Notes: generated by a model from the letters alone, not told the origin. 64,000 bases of DNA from Lithobates sylvaticus (GCA_028564925.1 CM053034.1:92017626-92081625), one strand, 5' to 3'; positions 1-11,842 are shown, numbered from the stretch's first letter. Numbers and translations are program-made.

Positions 1-1262
1 TAATATACCTTTAGCTGATGATAAAACAGTGGGTCCAGTTTCGCTTTTGGATTTTTTAGGTGTTACTATTGATTCTTTGAATATGGAATTTCAGCTTCCG
101 TTGGATAAGATTGCAAAAATTTCTGATTTATTGCTTCGTTTTATTAGGCGTAAAAAAAGTTACGTTAAAAGAAATGCAATCTTTACTTGGTATGTTGGCT
201 TTTGCTATGAGAGTTCTTCCGATTGGTCAGATTTTTTCTAGAAGATTTTACGCTGTTATTTCGGATTTGAAGAATGCTTCCTCTCATATTAGATTGTCCA
301 GCGGTATTAAGGAAGATATGCTAGCTCGGTTGCAATTTTTACAGAATTTTAATGGTAAGTCTATTTGGCAATTTAAATATATTTCCAGTGATGATTTTGC
401 CCTCTTTACTGACGCTGCGGGCTCTATTGTTTTTTCTTCTATATTGAGGACACACTGGTGTGCTTCTCATTGGCCTTCATGATGGATTGTTCAAGGTTTT
501 TATAAAAATGTGGTGTTGTTGAAATTATTTCCTATCGCTGTGGCTTTGGAATTGTGGGATCAATTTTTTTGAAATAGACATTTGCTTCTCAATACTGACA
601 ATAGAGGTGTTTATGCAATGAATTGTCTTTCCTCTAAGTCACTTCCAGTGAATAGACTTTTACGGTATTTGGTTTTTAAATGTCTTTATTTCAATATATG
701 GATTAAAGCAAGGTTTATTCCAGGTAAAGAGAATAATTTGGCAGATTCTCTTTCTTGGTTCCAGATGGATCCTTTTTATCATCTGATGCCGGAAGCAGAT
801 CTGACTGGACTTCCATACCCCCCTTACTTACTGTATGGGACCTGATATAATTTTTGATCATATTCAACATTCGCTGGCTAATTCTACGTGGTTGAATTAT
901 ATTTCATTGTGGAAGTTATGGATTTTGTTTTTAAAATTCTCATGATTTGAACAATTCTTATTTGAAGAGGTTGTTTTGGTATTTCTTAGTCAATTAATGA
1001 AATATGGATATTCTTGGTCTCATATCAATAAGACGTTATCTGGGGTTTCGTTTTTCTGAAACTAAATTTTTTGCCTCATTGTTTTAGTTTCTTTTCAGTG
1101 TGGCAGGCATTGAAAGGTTACAAGAAGTCCTTGTTTGTTAAAGACAAAGACCTTCCTATCACTATAGATTTGTTGGACAATTTATGTTCCATCTCTTCGA
1201 AAGTTTGTTTTCCTGCATATGAAGCTATTCTTTTTCTTGTTCAATATTTTTTATTGAGTTTA
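1..1262 (+). mobile_element. DIRS-like tyrosine-recombinase retroelement fossil, left part
   Basis: Reading frames here resemble the reverse transcriptase/RNase H region of DIRS elements (a KKVTL-x-E-x-QSLLG-type segment near 150-210), followed by the start of a tyrosine-recombinase-like region near 1071-1262. The element enters from beyond the left edge of the window. It is broken, with several interruptions, and its recombinase region is split by the 15-kb LINE A insertion. The remainder of that region resumes near 16355. It is treated as a fossil. The family call comes from motif resemblance only. Confidence 0.75.
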
Positions 1263-1885
1263 ATAATATAACAGAACATATCTTATAACATGGGTAATAA
1301 AAATAAGCAACATATTTATCATCAATTATTGAGTACACAAGATAGATATGTGAAAAATTGAAAATTAAGAAGCATAGAGATCAAATAGTATAATAAGGTA
1401 GGTATGAAATAAAAATAATATCATAGTTATATGAGAAAGAAACACCCGACCACCCCTAATGGGCTCAAACTGTGAGCGGGCAGAGGCCTAACTAGTCAAA
1501 AACGGAGATGTAATATCGCCTTATTATATTATATAACATAAGGCAAATAATATAAAGGTATAACCATGTAACCCTTTCCCTAGTAGACAAAAGAATACCA
1601 TGACCAAAACCATAGGGAAAGTTATGAAGATCAAATCATCACGATAAGAGGAAATCTCTATGCTAGGGAGAAGTAAGTCAACGCTTGGAACAATATTGTA
1701 ACCCAATATTATCCTTAACATAGCAATAAGTGGGGAGAAAGGAGACATGTGAGTAAAAATTAATGAGAAAGGAAAAAAAAGAAGAAAGGAAAGAGAGAGA
1801 AGAAAAGAAGCAGAGTCTCTCGAGGTGGTGACCCGGTACTTATCATATGAAAATGTTACAGAAAAATAAATAAGACACAAGGATT
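1263..1885 (-). other. LINE A 3' untranslated region
   Basis: No gene is seen here. The segment is A-rich near 1300-1440. A purine-rich block at about 1738-1815 on the plus strand means the LINE sense strand is pyrimidine-rich there, as in LINE B's 3' UTR. The short frames in this segment have no family resemblance. Confidence 0.6.
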
Positions 1886-4072
1886 TTAATATGGTAACAA
1901 CAGTGACTGGTCAAAGTCAGAAGGAAAGAAATGAGTAACCCAGGGTTGCCAAATCATACGAAATTTGTTAATGGTATTGTCTTCAATAGCTGTCATTTTA
2001 GCAAAAATTAGAGCTTTATTTAATCTGTATTTGGCCTCTGCCACTATTAAAGTTTTTGTTTTCCAAGCCTTGGCTATGGTTTGTTTGGCCGCCGTGCAAA
2101 TATGTATAAGCAATTTGAATTGTACACGGGTGAGTACGTCTGGTTTAAGATTTAAGAGCGCAATAGCTGGATCCGGCGCAACATAGGTATCTAATGCTTT
2201 GGAGGCTATTGCGAAAATATTATTCCAAAATGCTTGCGCCACTGGACAATCCCACCATATGTGTAGATGAGTACCACGGGAAGAGCATCCTCTAAAACAA
2301 TTATTGGGATAGGAAGGAGAGAATTTTGCTATTCTCGCTGGTAATAAATACCAACGTGCCAGAACTTTGAAGTTGGTTTCTAAGGCGTAAAAATTAGGAG
2401 ATGATGATTCAGTAGCTAACCAAATGTTAGACCAGTCATTGTTGTCAAATGTACGACCCATATCTTGTGCCCATTTAACAGTGTATGGTGGGAATATTTC
2501 AGTAGGAGTAGTGATAAGAGTTTGATACATATATGAAATTAAACCTTTAACATGTGGATCACTCAAACAGATGTGTTCGAAATGTGACAATTTACTAGAT
2601 GTTACATCTGACCTAATGAAAGGCATATAGAAGTTCTTAATTTGCAGGTAACGGAATATCTCGTTATTCAGAAGTCCATAAGTAGTACATAAGCTAGGAA
2701 ACGTTTGAATGCCATCCGTGGATAACAATTTACATAGTCTCATCAAGTAACAGATGACCAAGCTCAAAAAGATTTTGTAAATTTCCAGGCAGGATAAAAA
2801 GCTGGGTTCCCTAGAAAGGAAAGAAGTGGATTATGTGCCGATAGGAATTTATAGGGGCTACCAAATTTGTCCCAGACAGCCAATGAGTGTTTTGTGATAG
2901 AGTTAGACAAATTGGATCTATCTTTAGGTTGAATCCATAGTAGGCTGGCTACCGAGATGGGGTCACTATCTATAGCTTCAATAATAACCCATAAGGGAAT
3001 ATCTTCTGTTGAATGGTACTAGGGTAATATCGATAATTGAGCTGCGTAGTAGTAGGAGGCAAAATTTGGTAGCCCCAGGCCCCCTTTAGATTTGTTAAGG
3101 TATAGAGTAGATTTCGGGATACTGGGCTTAATGTTATTCCAAATAAATGACATAACCTTATTCTGTGTGAGCCTAAAAAAATATGATGGTACAGAAATTT
3201 GAAGTACTCTATACAAATATAAAAATTTTGGTAGAATAGACATTTTTATCGCATTTATGCGTCCAAACCATGATAATGGTAATGATGACCATTGTTTTAA
3301 TAGGCTTGTAACCTGTTTCAGCAAAGGCAAATAGTTGGCTGCATAAAGATCTGAGAGTGAGGGTGTAAGATGTACACCTAAATATGGTATTTGACGATTA
3401 ACCCAATTAAACGGTAAAGAAGATTGAGCTAGTAGAAGATCAGACTGTTTTATAGAAATGTTTAGCGCATTTGATTTAGTGTGATTTACAAAGAGACCAG
3501 AAATATGTGAAAATGTATCTAATGTACGAAGAAGGTTTGGAGCAGAGATGTGGGGGTGAGATATAAAAATAAGTATATCGTCTGCATAAAAACAAAGCTT
3601 ATGATGATGTCCACCTAGTTCAATACCTTTGATGTCGGGGTTAGATCTGATTGATTGAGCTAAGGGTTCTATGAGCAGGGCGAAAAGCAATGGGGATAAG
3701 GGGCAACCCTGTCTTGTGCCTCTTCTGATATCAATCATTGCAGATTTATATCCCGCATATTTTATATACGCTCTGGGGTTATTGTACAGGGAAGAGACCC
3801 AAGTCAGGAAATTATCACCAAAACCCCATTTTTGAAGAGTAAATTGCATATAAGGCCATGTGACCGAGTCAAATGCCTTTCTGATATCTAATGATAAAAG
3901 ACAAGTGGGGATCCGTCTAGATTTGGCAGCTTGGATGAGTAAAAGTGCTCTTCTGATATTATCTCCTGCTTGCCTCTTAGGAATAAAACCTGTTTGATCT
4001 CGATGTATCAAGTGGCCTATAAAATTATTCAAACGGGATGCTAGGATTTTGTCTAGTAATTTAATATCCAAA
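1886..4072 (-). pseudogene. LINE A ORF2, 3' part (RT core to zinc knuckle)
   Basis: Two long minus frames belong to one ORF2. The frame from 4072 down to 3019 holds the RT core: a DIRKAFDSV block, RRGTRQGCPLSPLLFALLIE, and the catalytic YADD near 3577-3590, which is F/YADD in this clade. The frame 2767-1886 holds the C-terminal region with a CCHC-like knuckle (CFRGC...HIWWDC). The ORF is broken between 3019 and 2767 and again upstream. Reverse transcription at the target site would have been its role; this copy is dead. Its N-terminal neighbours are separated from it by the MITE at 4073-5070. Confidence 0.85.
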
Positions 4073-5070
4073 TTAACCACTTGAGCCCCAGACCAATTGG
4101 CAGCCAGGCCCCTTTTTGCGATTCGGCACTGCGTTGCATTAACTGACAATTGCACGGTCGTGTGACGTGGCTCCAAAACAAAATTGGCGTCCTTTTTTTC
4201 CCACAAATAGAGCTTTCTTTTGGTGGTATTTGATCGCCCCTGTGGTTTTTATTTTTTGCGCTATAAACAAAAATAGAGCAACAATTTTGAAAAAAATGCA
4301 ATATTTTTAGCTTTTTGCTATAATAAATATCCCAAAAAAAATATATAAAAAAACATATTTTTTCCTCGGTTTAGGCTGATACGTATTCTTCTACATATTT
4401 TTGGTAAAAAAAATCGCAATTAGCGATTATTGATTGGTTTGCGCAAAAGTTATAGTGTTTACAAAATAGGGGATCGTTTTATAGCATTTTTATTAATATT
4501 TTTTTTTTACTAGTAATGGCGGCGATCAGCGATTTTTTTTTGTGACTACGACATTATGGCGGACACATCGGACATTTTTGACCCATTTTTGGGACCATTG
4601 TCATTTATACAGCAATCAATGCTATTTAAATGCATTGATTCCTGTATAAATGACAGTTGTAGTGAAGGGGTTAACCACTAGGGGGGGAGGGGTTATGGGC
4701 TGTGATGTGTGTGTGTTTTTTTACATTAGGGGGCGGGGCTGACGTCTGACGTCATTGATCGGCTTTCCCGATGACCGGGAACAGCCAATCAATGACAGGC
4801 AGAGTAGGAAGCGCGGGGAGAGGTTTGTTTACACATACCTCTCCCCGTTCTTCAGCTCCGTAACCCGATCGCGGGACACCAGCGGCGATCGGGTCCGCTG
4901 GTCCCGCGGCCGGGGTCACAGAGCTCCCGACCGGGTCGCGAGCGCGCCAATGGCGGCGCGCACGCGACCCACGAGCAGGCAATTACCTAATCACGTACAG
5001 GTACGTGATTTTGCCTGCCCGTGCCATTCTGCCGCAGTATATCTGCGTGAGGCGGTCGGGAAGTGGTTAA
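4073..5070 (-). mobile_element. TTAA-target MITE, copy 1 (piggyBac- or Kolobok-like)
   Basis: The insertion is bounded by TTAA on both sides (4073-4076 and 5067-5070) with inverted ends TTAACCACTT / AAGTGGTTAA. The LINE A reading frame is interrupted exactly at a TTAA: ISLLN is encoded on one side and LDIKL continues on the other, so the pre-insertion site is visible. No transposase is present. Homologous copies lie in the opposite orientation at 26003-26980 and 59802-60807. Superfamily is inferred from the TTAA target only. Confidence 0.9.
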
Positions 5071-5291
5071 GGAGAGAAATGGGACGGTAATTGGACCAAG
5101 AGGACAAATCTGTGTGCGGTTTAGGTATCATAACAATAATAGAGGATAATGATTCAGATTGAAATGAATGACCTGACAAAAGAGAGTTAAACGCTCTGGT
5201 TAGAATTGGAGATAAAATATGCCCAAAATTTTTATAGTATGATGCCGAATACCCATCAGGGCCAGGCCTTTTATGCAATTTCAGATCTTTT
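5071..5291 (-). pseudogene. LINE A ORF2, start of RT domain
   Basis: This short minus-strand piece encodes a PGPDGYSASYYKNFGHILSP-type RT block and then NYRPISLLN. It is bounded on the right by LINE B (its target duplication is 5277-5291) and on the left by the TTAA MITE. It is one segment of the same broken ORF2 as 1886-4072 and 13060-14438. Confidence 0.85.
5277..5291 (+). repeat. LINE B target-site duplication, 3' copy
   Basis: AATTTCAGATCTTTT occurs here and again at 13060-13074, flanking LINE B. The identity is exact over 15 bp, although the T-run makes the inner edge ambiguous by a few bases. Confidence 0.9.
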
Positions 5292-5795
5292 TTTTTTTTT
5301 TTTTCCATAAAGATTTTATTAAACTTTTCAATACAGTACAGGAACAAGAAAAAAAAACAGCGTACAGAATGGTACAAATAAGACACAATGAGTATAAGTG
5401 CTGTACAATTTTTACATCGCTAGTAGGCGTGAATGTAGCACAAGCTCCTCTATAGTTGCGGAGTGGGAGAATCAGTGGAATGGAGCCTTAATTGCTTGAG
5501 TCCGGTTATTGAGTATCCTGGCTAATTTCTTTGGTGTGCTAGGTACCTAATGGAAGGCACCTGTAAGATAGAGATAGAAGAGAAAGGAAAGAGAAGCATA
5601 GAGAATTAGAGAGGGGGGGGCTAGAGGGGGGGGCACGTCTGGGAGGGAAGGGGGAGGGGTCAGGAAGGGAGATGGGGAAGGGGGATAGGTATGGGGGGGG
5701 GGGGGGAGTGTAGGGGAATGCACATCTAGGGGAGTGACCACTCATACAGATTGCTTTCGATCATGGAAAGGGTGAATGAATGGATGAATTTCGCC
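5292..5795 (-). other. LINE B 3' UTR with G-rich antisense tract and poly-A
   Basis: Downstream of the ORF2 stop the plus strand shows a long G-rich purine tract (about 5560-5710), so the LINE RNA is C/T-rich here. It contains two G8 runs and a G-run of more than 12 near 5694-5706. The element ends in a T-run on the plus strand, which is the poly-A tail. No other gene is seen. Confidence 0.8.
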
Positions 5796-8700
5796 CTAGT
5801 CAGGGGGGATATGCTGTTTATATTCGGGTGTTGTTTTGAAGTGTGACCAGCAGGCCCATGTGGTCGAGAAAGTCTCCACTCTCTCCTGGGAAGTGTGAAT
5901 CAGCTCCTCCATGTCACAGATTCTAGAGACAGTCAGAAACCATTCTTTAAGCGAGGGTCTTTGGGTGGTACGCCAGTGTCTGGGAATACAGACTCTAGCC
6001 GCGTTGATCATGTGCATGGCGAGGGATTTGTAGTATGCTTTCCTGGGAAGTGACGTGTGGTGCAGGAGAAACTGTGCCGGTGTATAGTCAAGGGAGTACG
6101 TGGTAATCGAGGAGGTGAGTCTATGGACTTCCCTCCAGAAGGTTTGAATGTGGGTGCAGTCCCACCATATGTGGAGCATGGTCCCAACTTCAATATTACA
6201 CCTCCAGCACGTGTTGGGGGTAGATGGTGAAAACTTGTGTAGAAGGGACGGCGTTCTATACCATCTAGTGAGCACTTTGTATCCGTTCTCCTGGATGGCA
6301 ATATTCAAGGAGCCCCTATGTGTGTATTCGTATACTCTAGTCCATTCTGTGGGCGTCAGGGGATGAGATAGGTCCCTGTTCCAAGACTCTTGAGATGGAG
6401 AAAGGGGAAGGTCCCCAGGTTCATTCAGAAGGGTGTAGAGGAGGGAAATAAGGTGCCGCTGAGGAACCTTATTGTGACAAAGAGTCTCAAACGGGGTGAG
6501 GTGTCTCGTCCAGTTGGCAGATCTGGAATGCGTGGAGAGGAAGTGGCAGATTTGCCTATAGGTCCAGAAAGAAAAGAGTGAGGTGTTTGAGATATTCCTG
6601 AGATCTTCCACTGAAGCAAGCTTACCTCCGGGGAAGAAGTGGGTAGCAAGGACTTCTTGGAAGGGCCATTCCTGTTTAAGGAAAGAGGTATTTTCCCCTG
6701 GCGGAAAGTCTGGATTTCCTCTCAGTGTGGTCAATGGACCGGGGGAGGGTGCTAGAAGTCTGCTAGCTTGGGGCTTCCTGAGGAGCATCAAAGAGGTGTA
6801 GATAAAGGGGTGTGCGGATAAGGTCGTGGGCCACTGTCCTGGGAGTAACCATGGAAGGAGATGTAGTGGGGTAGGTGAGAACACATTTTCGAGAGAGACC
6901 CAAACTTTCGCATGGGAGTGGATGTTCCAGTCGGCTATTCTCGTGAGGTGGCATGCTATGTAGTATTTGTAGAGGTCCGGGAGTGCTATGCCCCCCATAG
7001 ATTTAGGAAGTGTGAGTCTGGTGTATTTGATTCTGGGGGGGGCACCTTTCCAAAGGAAGGTGGAGCAAGCCCTCCTGTATGAGGAAAAAAATCCCTTTGG
7101 GATAGCCATTGGGATGGTTTGAATTATATATAATAGGCGTGGGAGTATTATCATTTTGATCAGAGCTGCTCGACCAAACCAGGAAACATTGAGTGATGTC
7201 CAATCTTTAAGATGATTTTGTGCTTCAGTCAGGGCAGGGAGAAAGTTTAGGGAATAAAGGTCCGAGAGGGAGGCAGGGATCCGAATCCCGAGGTAGGTAA
7301 TGGCAGTCTTTTCCCAGTGGAATGGGAAGGCCTCTTGGCAATGCGTGACTTCCTGGGTGGGGAGGGAGATATTTAAGGCATGGGATTTGGAATAATTAAT
7401 TTTAAGATTCGAGATGGAGCCAAAGGCTTTAAGGTCAAGGAGGAGAGATGGTAGGGATGTGCGTGGGGCTGTAAGAGAAAGAAGGATGTCGTCTGCAAAG
7501 GCAGCTACTTTAAATTCCCTGTCCTTGACCAGCAGTCCCTTTATATCTGGATTCCCCCTAAGTCTATTCAGGAGGGGTTCTAGGGAGAGGACGTAGATCA
7601 GAGGAGAGAGGGGGCATCCCTGACGCGTACCGTTGTTGATGGGGAAGGCGCTTGACAGGTGGCCGTTAACTCTCACCGCAGCAGAGGGGCTGGAGTATAA
7701 TGACATTATGGAGGTAAGCATTCGGTCTGCAAGGCCGATGCCTTTCAGGACTGCCTGCATATAGTCCCAGGCCACTCTGTCAAACGCCTTCTCCGCATCA
7801 AGTGAAAGGAGAAATCCCGGGAATTTGGACGATGTGAGCCAGTGGTGGAGGTTGAGGGTTCGGATAGTATTATCACGGGCTTCCCTGCCCGGGACAAAAC
7901 CCACCTGGTCGGTGGAAACAAGATCGGGAATCAGAGGGAGTAGTCTATTAGCGATAATTTTTGCATAGAGTTTAATATCGACATTGAGAAGTGATATTGG
8001 TCTATAGTTAGCTACTTGGAGGGGGTCTTTACCCTCCTTGGGGATCACGGTTATGTGCGCCTCTAATAGTCTGTTCGGTCGGTCTTGGGGTATGGACAGG
8101 GCGTTGAAGGTCTGTAGTAGGTTCGGAGTGAGTGCATCTGCAAAAGATTTGTAATACTGAAGGGTATAGCCGTCAGGGCCAGGGCTCTTGCCTATTTTCA
8201 TCTGTTTCATCGCAGACTCCAATTCCAGAGACGAAAAGTGTCCCTCCAGGGATTGTGCCTGTTGGGGGGATATGGGTTTGGGGCCGTGTTGGGTTATAAA
8301 GTCTTCTATAAGTGTTTGGCGGGTGTCACCTGAGGATCGGGGCGGTAGAGAGGGGTGGAGGTTATAAAGTTTATGGTAGAAAGTCTCGAATTCTTTCGCT
8401 ATGTCTTCACTCTTGACTAAGGTGAGGCCTTTGGAATCTCGCAGAGAGTGAATGGTAGAGGAGGATTTAGCATTCTGGACTGAGCGTGCCAGTAGGCGTC
8501 CACTCTTATTGCCCTGCTCGTAAAAGATTCGTTGGCCGAGAATGTAGCGTCGTCTCGTGCGTTTCCCTAATTCTTCTGTAAGGAGTAAGCGGGTTTGGGT
8601 CAGGTCCTGTAGTGTGTTTTGAGCCTGTGTCTGCTTATGGGAGAGTTCCAGTGTTTTCAGTTTCTTGAGGAGAGTGCTTACCCGTTCTTGGTGAAGTTTT

Positions 8701-9632
8701 TTGGACTGCGAGTTCAAGGTGATTAATTCGCCCCGTATCACACACTTGTGCGCTTCCCAAAGGGTTATGGGGGAGATGTTTGGGCTAGTGTTTTCCTGAA
8801 AGTATAGTTTGATGCGCGAGCGTATAAGTTCAAGGGAGACTGGGTCCTGTAGTATGGAAGGGTTAAACCGCCAAATTTTTGTTTTGGGACACGTTTCCGG
8901 AAATGATAGAGTGACCGTGATGGGGTGATGATCTGACAAGAACATAGGTTCGATGGAGGATTGGCTCAAGGCAGACAGGTCGGTCTGGGATAGAAAAAAG
9001 AAGTCAATTCTGGAGTATTTTTGGTGGGGGGATGAAAAGTAGGTGTAATCTTTGGATGAGGGGTAAAGGATGCGCCAAGCGTCATGTAGGTTCAGAGTCT
9101 GGAGTTGGGCCTTAATTTGGCGTAATGCCGCGTAGGTGAGAGAGGACGAGCCCGTTGACGTGTCAAGAAGGGGGTTTAGGGGGACATTGAAATCCCCACC
9201 CAGGAGAACTAAGCCACTCTGAAATGAAGATAAAAGTGCACATGTTTTGCGGAAGAAAGATACTTGGTGTTCGTTGGGACAGTAAATATTAGCTAGTGTG
9301 ATTGGTTTAGAGGCGTATGTTCCTTTAAGAAATATATACCTGCCTGCTGGGTCCACTAGGGAGTCAGTCAGGAGAAAGTTTGCGTGCCTTGAGATAAGGA
9401 TCGATACGCCTTTCGACTTAGCATCGGGGTTGGTGGCGTGTAGGGCTGTGCGGTATATGTGGTTGGAGAGCTTAGGTATGGCATCGGAACGGAAGTGAGT
9501 TTCCTGTAGGAAAATGAAATGAGCTTTGTGCTTGGAGAGAGCGGAGAGTGTTTGCGATCTCTTTTCTGGGATGTTAAGGCCTTTCACGTTGAGAGAGAGG
9601 CATTTCAAAGTCAGTGGGTTACTTTTTTCCAT
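5796..9632 (-). CDS. LINE B ORF2 protein: endonuclease-reverse transcriptase
   Basis: One uninterrupted frame of 1278 codons starts MEKSNPLTLKCLSLNVKGLN. The APE-type endonuclease occupies about residues 8-235: QETHF near 42-46, GGDFN near 144, SRIDFFF, and SDHHP near 231. The reverse transcriptase spans about 480-790, with PGPDGY, NYRPISLLN, DAEKAFDRV, GTRQGCPLSP and the catalytic FADD near 712-715. A C-terminal CCHC-like knuckle (CWRC...HIWWDC) lies near 1140-1158. The length and order match Tx1/L1-clade ORF2. The protein would nick target DNA and copy the LINE RNA in place. All key motifs are present, so it could be functional; activity is inference. Confidence 0.93.
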   Translation of the reverse strand: MEKSNPLTLKCLSLNVKGLNIPEKRSQTLSALSKHKAHFIFLQETHFRSDAIPKLSNHIYRTALHATNPDAKSKGVSILISRHANFLLTDSLVDPAGRYIFLKGTYASKPITLANIYCPNEHQVSFFRKTCALLSSFQSGLVLLGGDFNVPLNPLLDTSTGSSSLTYAALRQIKAQLQTLNLHDAWRILYPSSKDYTYFSSPHQKYSRIDFFFLSQTDLSALSQSSIEPMFLSDHHPITVTLSFPETCPKTKIWRFNPSILQDPVSLELIRSRIKLYFQENTSPNISPITLWEAHKCVIRGELITLNSQSKKLHQERVSTLLKKLKTLELSHKQTQAQNTLQDLTQTRLLLTEELGKRTRRRYILGQRIFYEQGNKSGRLLARSVQNAKSSSTIHSLRDSKGLTLVKSEDIAKEFETFYHKLYNLHPSLPPRSSGDTRQTLIEDFITQHGPKPISPQQAQSLEGHFSSLELESAMKQMKIGKSPGPDGYTLQYYKSFADALTPNLLQTFNALSIPQDRPNRLLEAHITVIPKEGKDPLQVANYRPISLLNVDIKLYAKIIANRLLPLIPDLVSTDQVGFVPGREARDNTIRTLNLHHWLTSSKFPGFLLSLDAEKAFDRVAWDYMQAVLKGIGLADRMLTSIMSLYSSPSAAVRVNGHLSSAFPINNGTRQGCPLSPLIYVLSLEPLLNRLRGNPDIKGLLVKDREFKVAAFADDILLSLTAPRTSLPSLLLDLKAFGSISNLKINYSKSHALNISLPTQEVTHCQEAFPFHWEKTAITYLGIRIPASLSDLYSLNFLPALTEAQNHLKDWTSLNVSWFGRAALIKMIILPRLLYIIQTIPMAIPKGFFSSYRRACSTFLWKGAPPRIKYTRLTLPKSMGGIALPDLYKYYIACHLTRIADWNIHSHAKVWVSLENVFSPTPLHLLPWLLPGQWPTTLSAHPFIYTSLMLLRKPQASRLLAPSPGPLTTLRGNPDFPPGENTSFLKQEWPFQEVLATHFFPGGKLASVEDLRNISNTSLFSFWTYRQICHFLSTHSRSANWTRHLTPFETLCHNKVPQRHLISLLYTLLNEPGDLPLSPSQESWNRDLSHPLTPTEWTRVYEYTHRGSLNIAIQENGYKVLTRWYRTPSLLHKFSPSTPNTCWRCNIEVGTMLHIWWDCTHIQTFWREVHRLTSSITTYSLDYTPAQFLLHHTSLPRKAYYKSLAMHMINAARVCIPRHWRTTQRPSLKEWFLTVSRICDMEELIHTSQERVETFSTTWACWSHFKTTPEYKQHIPPD

Positions 9633-11842
9633 TTTGGGGGAGGTAGGTGTTGGTCGGGGTAAACACCTGGTAGGGCAGCAGGGCTCAGCGTAATGGGTAG
9701 GTGAGGGTGAGGGTCACTCCCCTAGGGGTGGTCAGGAATAGAGACGAGGATGGGCGGAATCAGGGGGTTAGTGGGTGAGGGGCCGGTTGGGGGGGGGGGG
9801 GGGGGGAGTGAGAGGGAGGGGGGAGTTAGAGGGACAGAGGAGGGTGTAAAGTGGATGGGGATTCGAGGGGAGGGTGACTAGGAGGAGGGAAGAAGAGCGT
9901 AGAGGCTTAGCTTGGAAGGGGGGAAAGAGATGGAGAGAGAGGATGTACCAGGGGTGGAGGTAGTTTAACTATCCACCTATAGGATCCAAGAGGAGTTCCT
10001 GGTGTGTCGGCGATGTCTCCAAGAGACTGCTGTGTGGGGGTATACGGTTTGAACGGGAACCACAGCGTGGCTGCGGCCCGGGAGTCCAGAGAGTAAGGGA
10101 GCAGGTTCCTATCTGAGATAGGAGTCAATGTAGCGTAATGGGGAGCCTACCATTATGGGGAAAAACCTATCTAAGAGGTCCACTCATGTCATGTACTATT
10201 ACAAGGTTACAAACAAGAAAAATACATCCTGAGGAGGGAAACGTTCTAATATTACACTGTAGCCTGCTCACAAGGCCTAGGTAATTCAATTAAACATTGC
10301 CTGCAAGAAGAGAAAAAAAAAAGGAAAAAAAGAAGCACTAAAACTCTGAACATTAAACAGTACTTATGTTAATAACATCCTGTGAGAAGAGCCCTCGGGG
10401 AGAAGCAGTTCCATACCAAATCAGGCACAACCTGGCCTAAGGTAGTATTGGAAGTGTAGGGGACATGGGGGGGAAAATGTGGAATGGGGGGGCTAGGGGT
10501 CAGGGGGGAGGGGGGGGGGGAGGTAGGGAGAGGGGAAGGGAGGAAGGTAGGGAGGAGGGGGAGGGGGAAGGACGGGGGAGGTAGGGGAAGGAAGGCAGGC
10601 TGGGAACGGAAGGGGTAGAGGAGGGGAGAAGGGGGGGGGTGGGGGGGAAGTGGAAGAAGGGGGGGAAGAGGATGGGGGGGAGGAGGATGAGGGGGGGGAG
10701 GAGGATGAGGGGGGGGGGAATGGGGGAGGGGGGGAGGAGGATAAGGGAGGGGGGGGGGAGAGAAGATGGGGGGAAAAAGGGGGGGGTGGGAAAGAGGAGG
10801 GGAAAACAGGAGAGGAGGATTGTGAGGGTAGGGGGTAAATTCCTGTATTAGAGAGAAGCTTTTGGGAGGAAGGGGGGAGATGAGTTATCTTGGTACCTGG
10901 TGATAGTCTGAGATGAGGGTAGAGGCGCTCCTGGTCTTGACGTGTGGCAACATTGTTTGGTCGCACTGGACCAAGCCCTGTTTCCACCGGATCAGCACAA
11001 GGGGCTGGCAGAGAGCAGGCCGGAGCTAAAGACCAGACATGAGAAACACATAAATGAAATCGTTTAAAAGTGCATAAATCACAATGGGATCAGAGGAGGC
11101 ATCAGATACTAGAACCAATACATTGCCTGTGGGGAAGTGGATGCGTTTTCAGCATTAGGGATGTAGGGCCGTGGCAAGACATTGGAAGTCAGAGCGGGTG
11201 TGGGTCCCCAAAACAGGGGAGGGGGCCTGTATCTCAAGGCTGTGGTACAACAGGTTGGAGACCAGAGGTGGGTGGCAGCATCCTGAGTCCACTTATCTGG
11301 TGACCTTCCACGGGGTGAAGTCCCCAACGGGGGGCTGGTACAAGGGGGAAAACGCTTAGTCCCTGAGTTCGGCACCCATTCCTGAGGAGAAGAAATCCCA
11401 TCCTAGCGGGCATGAGGCAGCCTTCCAGCGTGGAGGGTGTGTGCTGCGGGGCAAGAAAAATTGTGAGTCTCTGCACTGGTGGGGTTCAAGATGCACCGCT
11501 AATAGGATGTGAGTGCAAGGGAGAGTTCCCAGGGTGTCAGCTTGCGATGGGGTGATATGGCATCCGCGTGCCTGAGAGGCATTGTCCTGAGGTTCCCTGA
11601 TCGGGACAGCATGCAGGGGAGGGATAACATTTCAGCAAGGCCGGTCTATCACAGCGCGGTCCATGGCGGGGGATCCGTATCCAAGGGCAGGGGGGTGAGG
11701 GTGGGAGAGGGGGTAAGGAAAGTCTCGGGGGGTCCCTGATGGGGTAGGATCAGGGGAGGATCGTGTGGGGGGTGTAGAGGGTTACTCACAGTCCGAAACG
11801 AGCAGATCGAGAAGCAGGCGTTCATTCATCTAGCGGAGTGCA
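9633..11842 (-). other. LINE B inter-ORF spacer with C-tracts
   Basis: The spacer between ORF1 and ORF2 is 2.2 kb, unusually long; LINE A's is about 0.73 kb. On the plus strand it holds a G-run of about 18 at 9789-9806 and a 400-bp G-rich block at about 10450-10860. The LINE RNA is therefore C-rich and the opposite strand could form G-quadruplexes. The remainder (10900-11840) shows no recognisable coding sequence; its proline- or glycine-rich frames are low-complexity artefacts. Confidence 0.75.

Noticed and set aside
10493-10987. 164-codon Pro/Ser-rich minus frame and Gly/Arg-rich plus frames
   Set aside because: They lie in the G-rich block of the LINE B spacer; the composition alone keeps the frames open.
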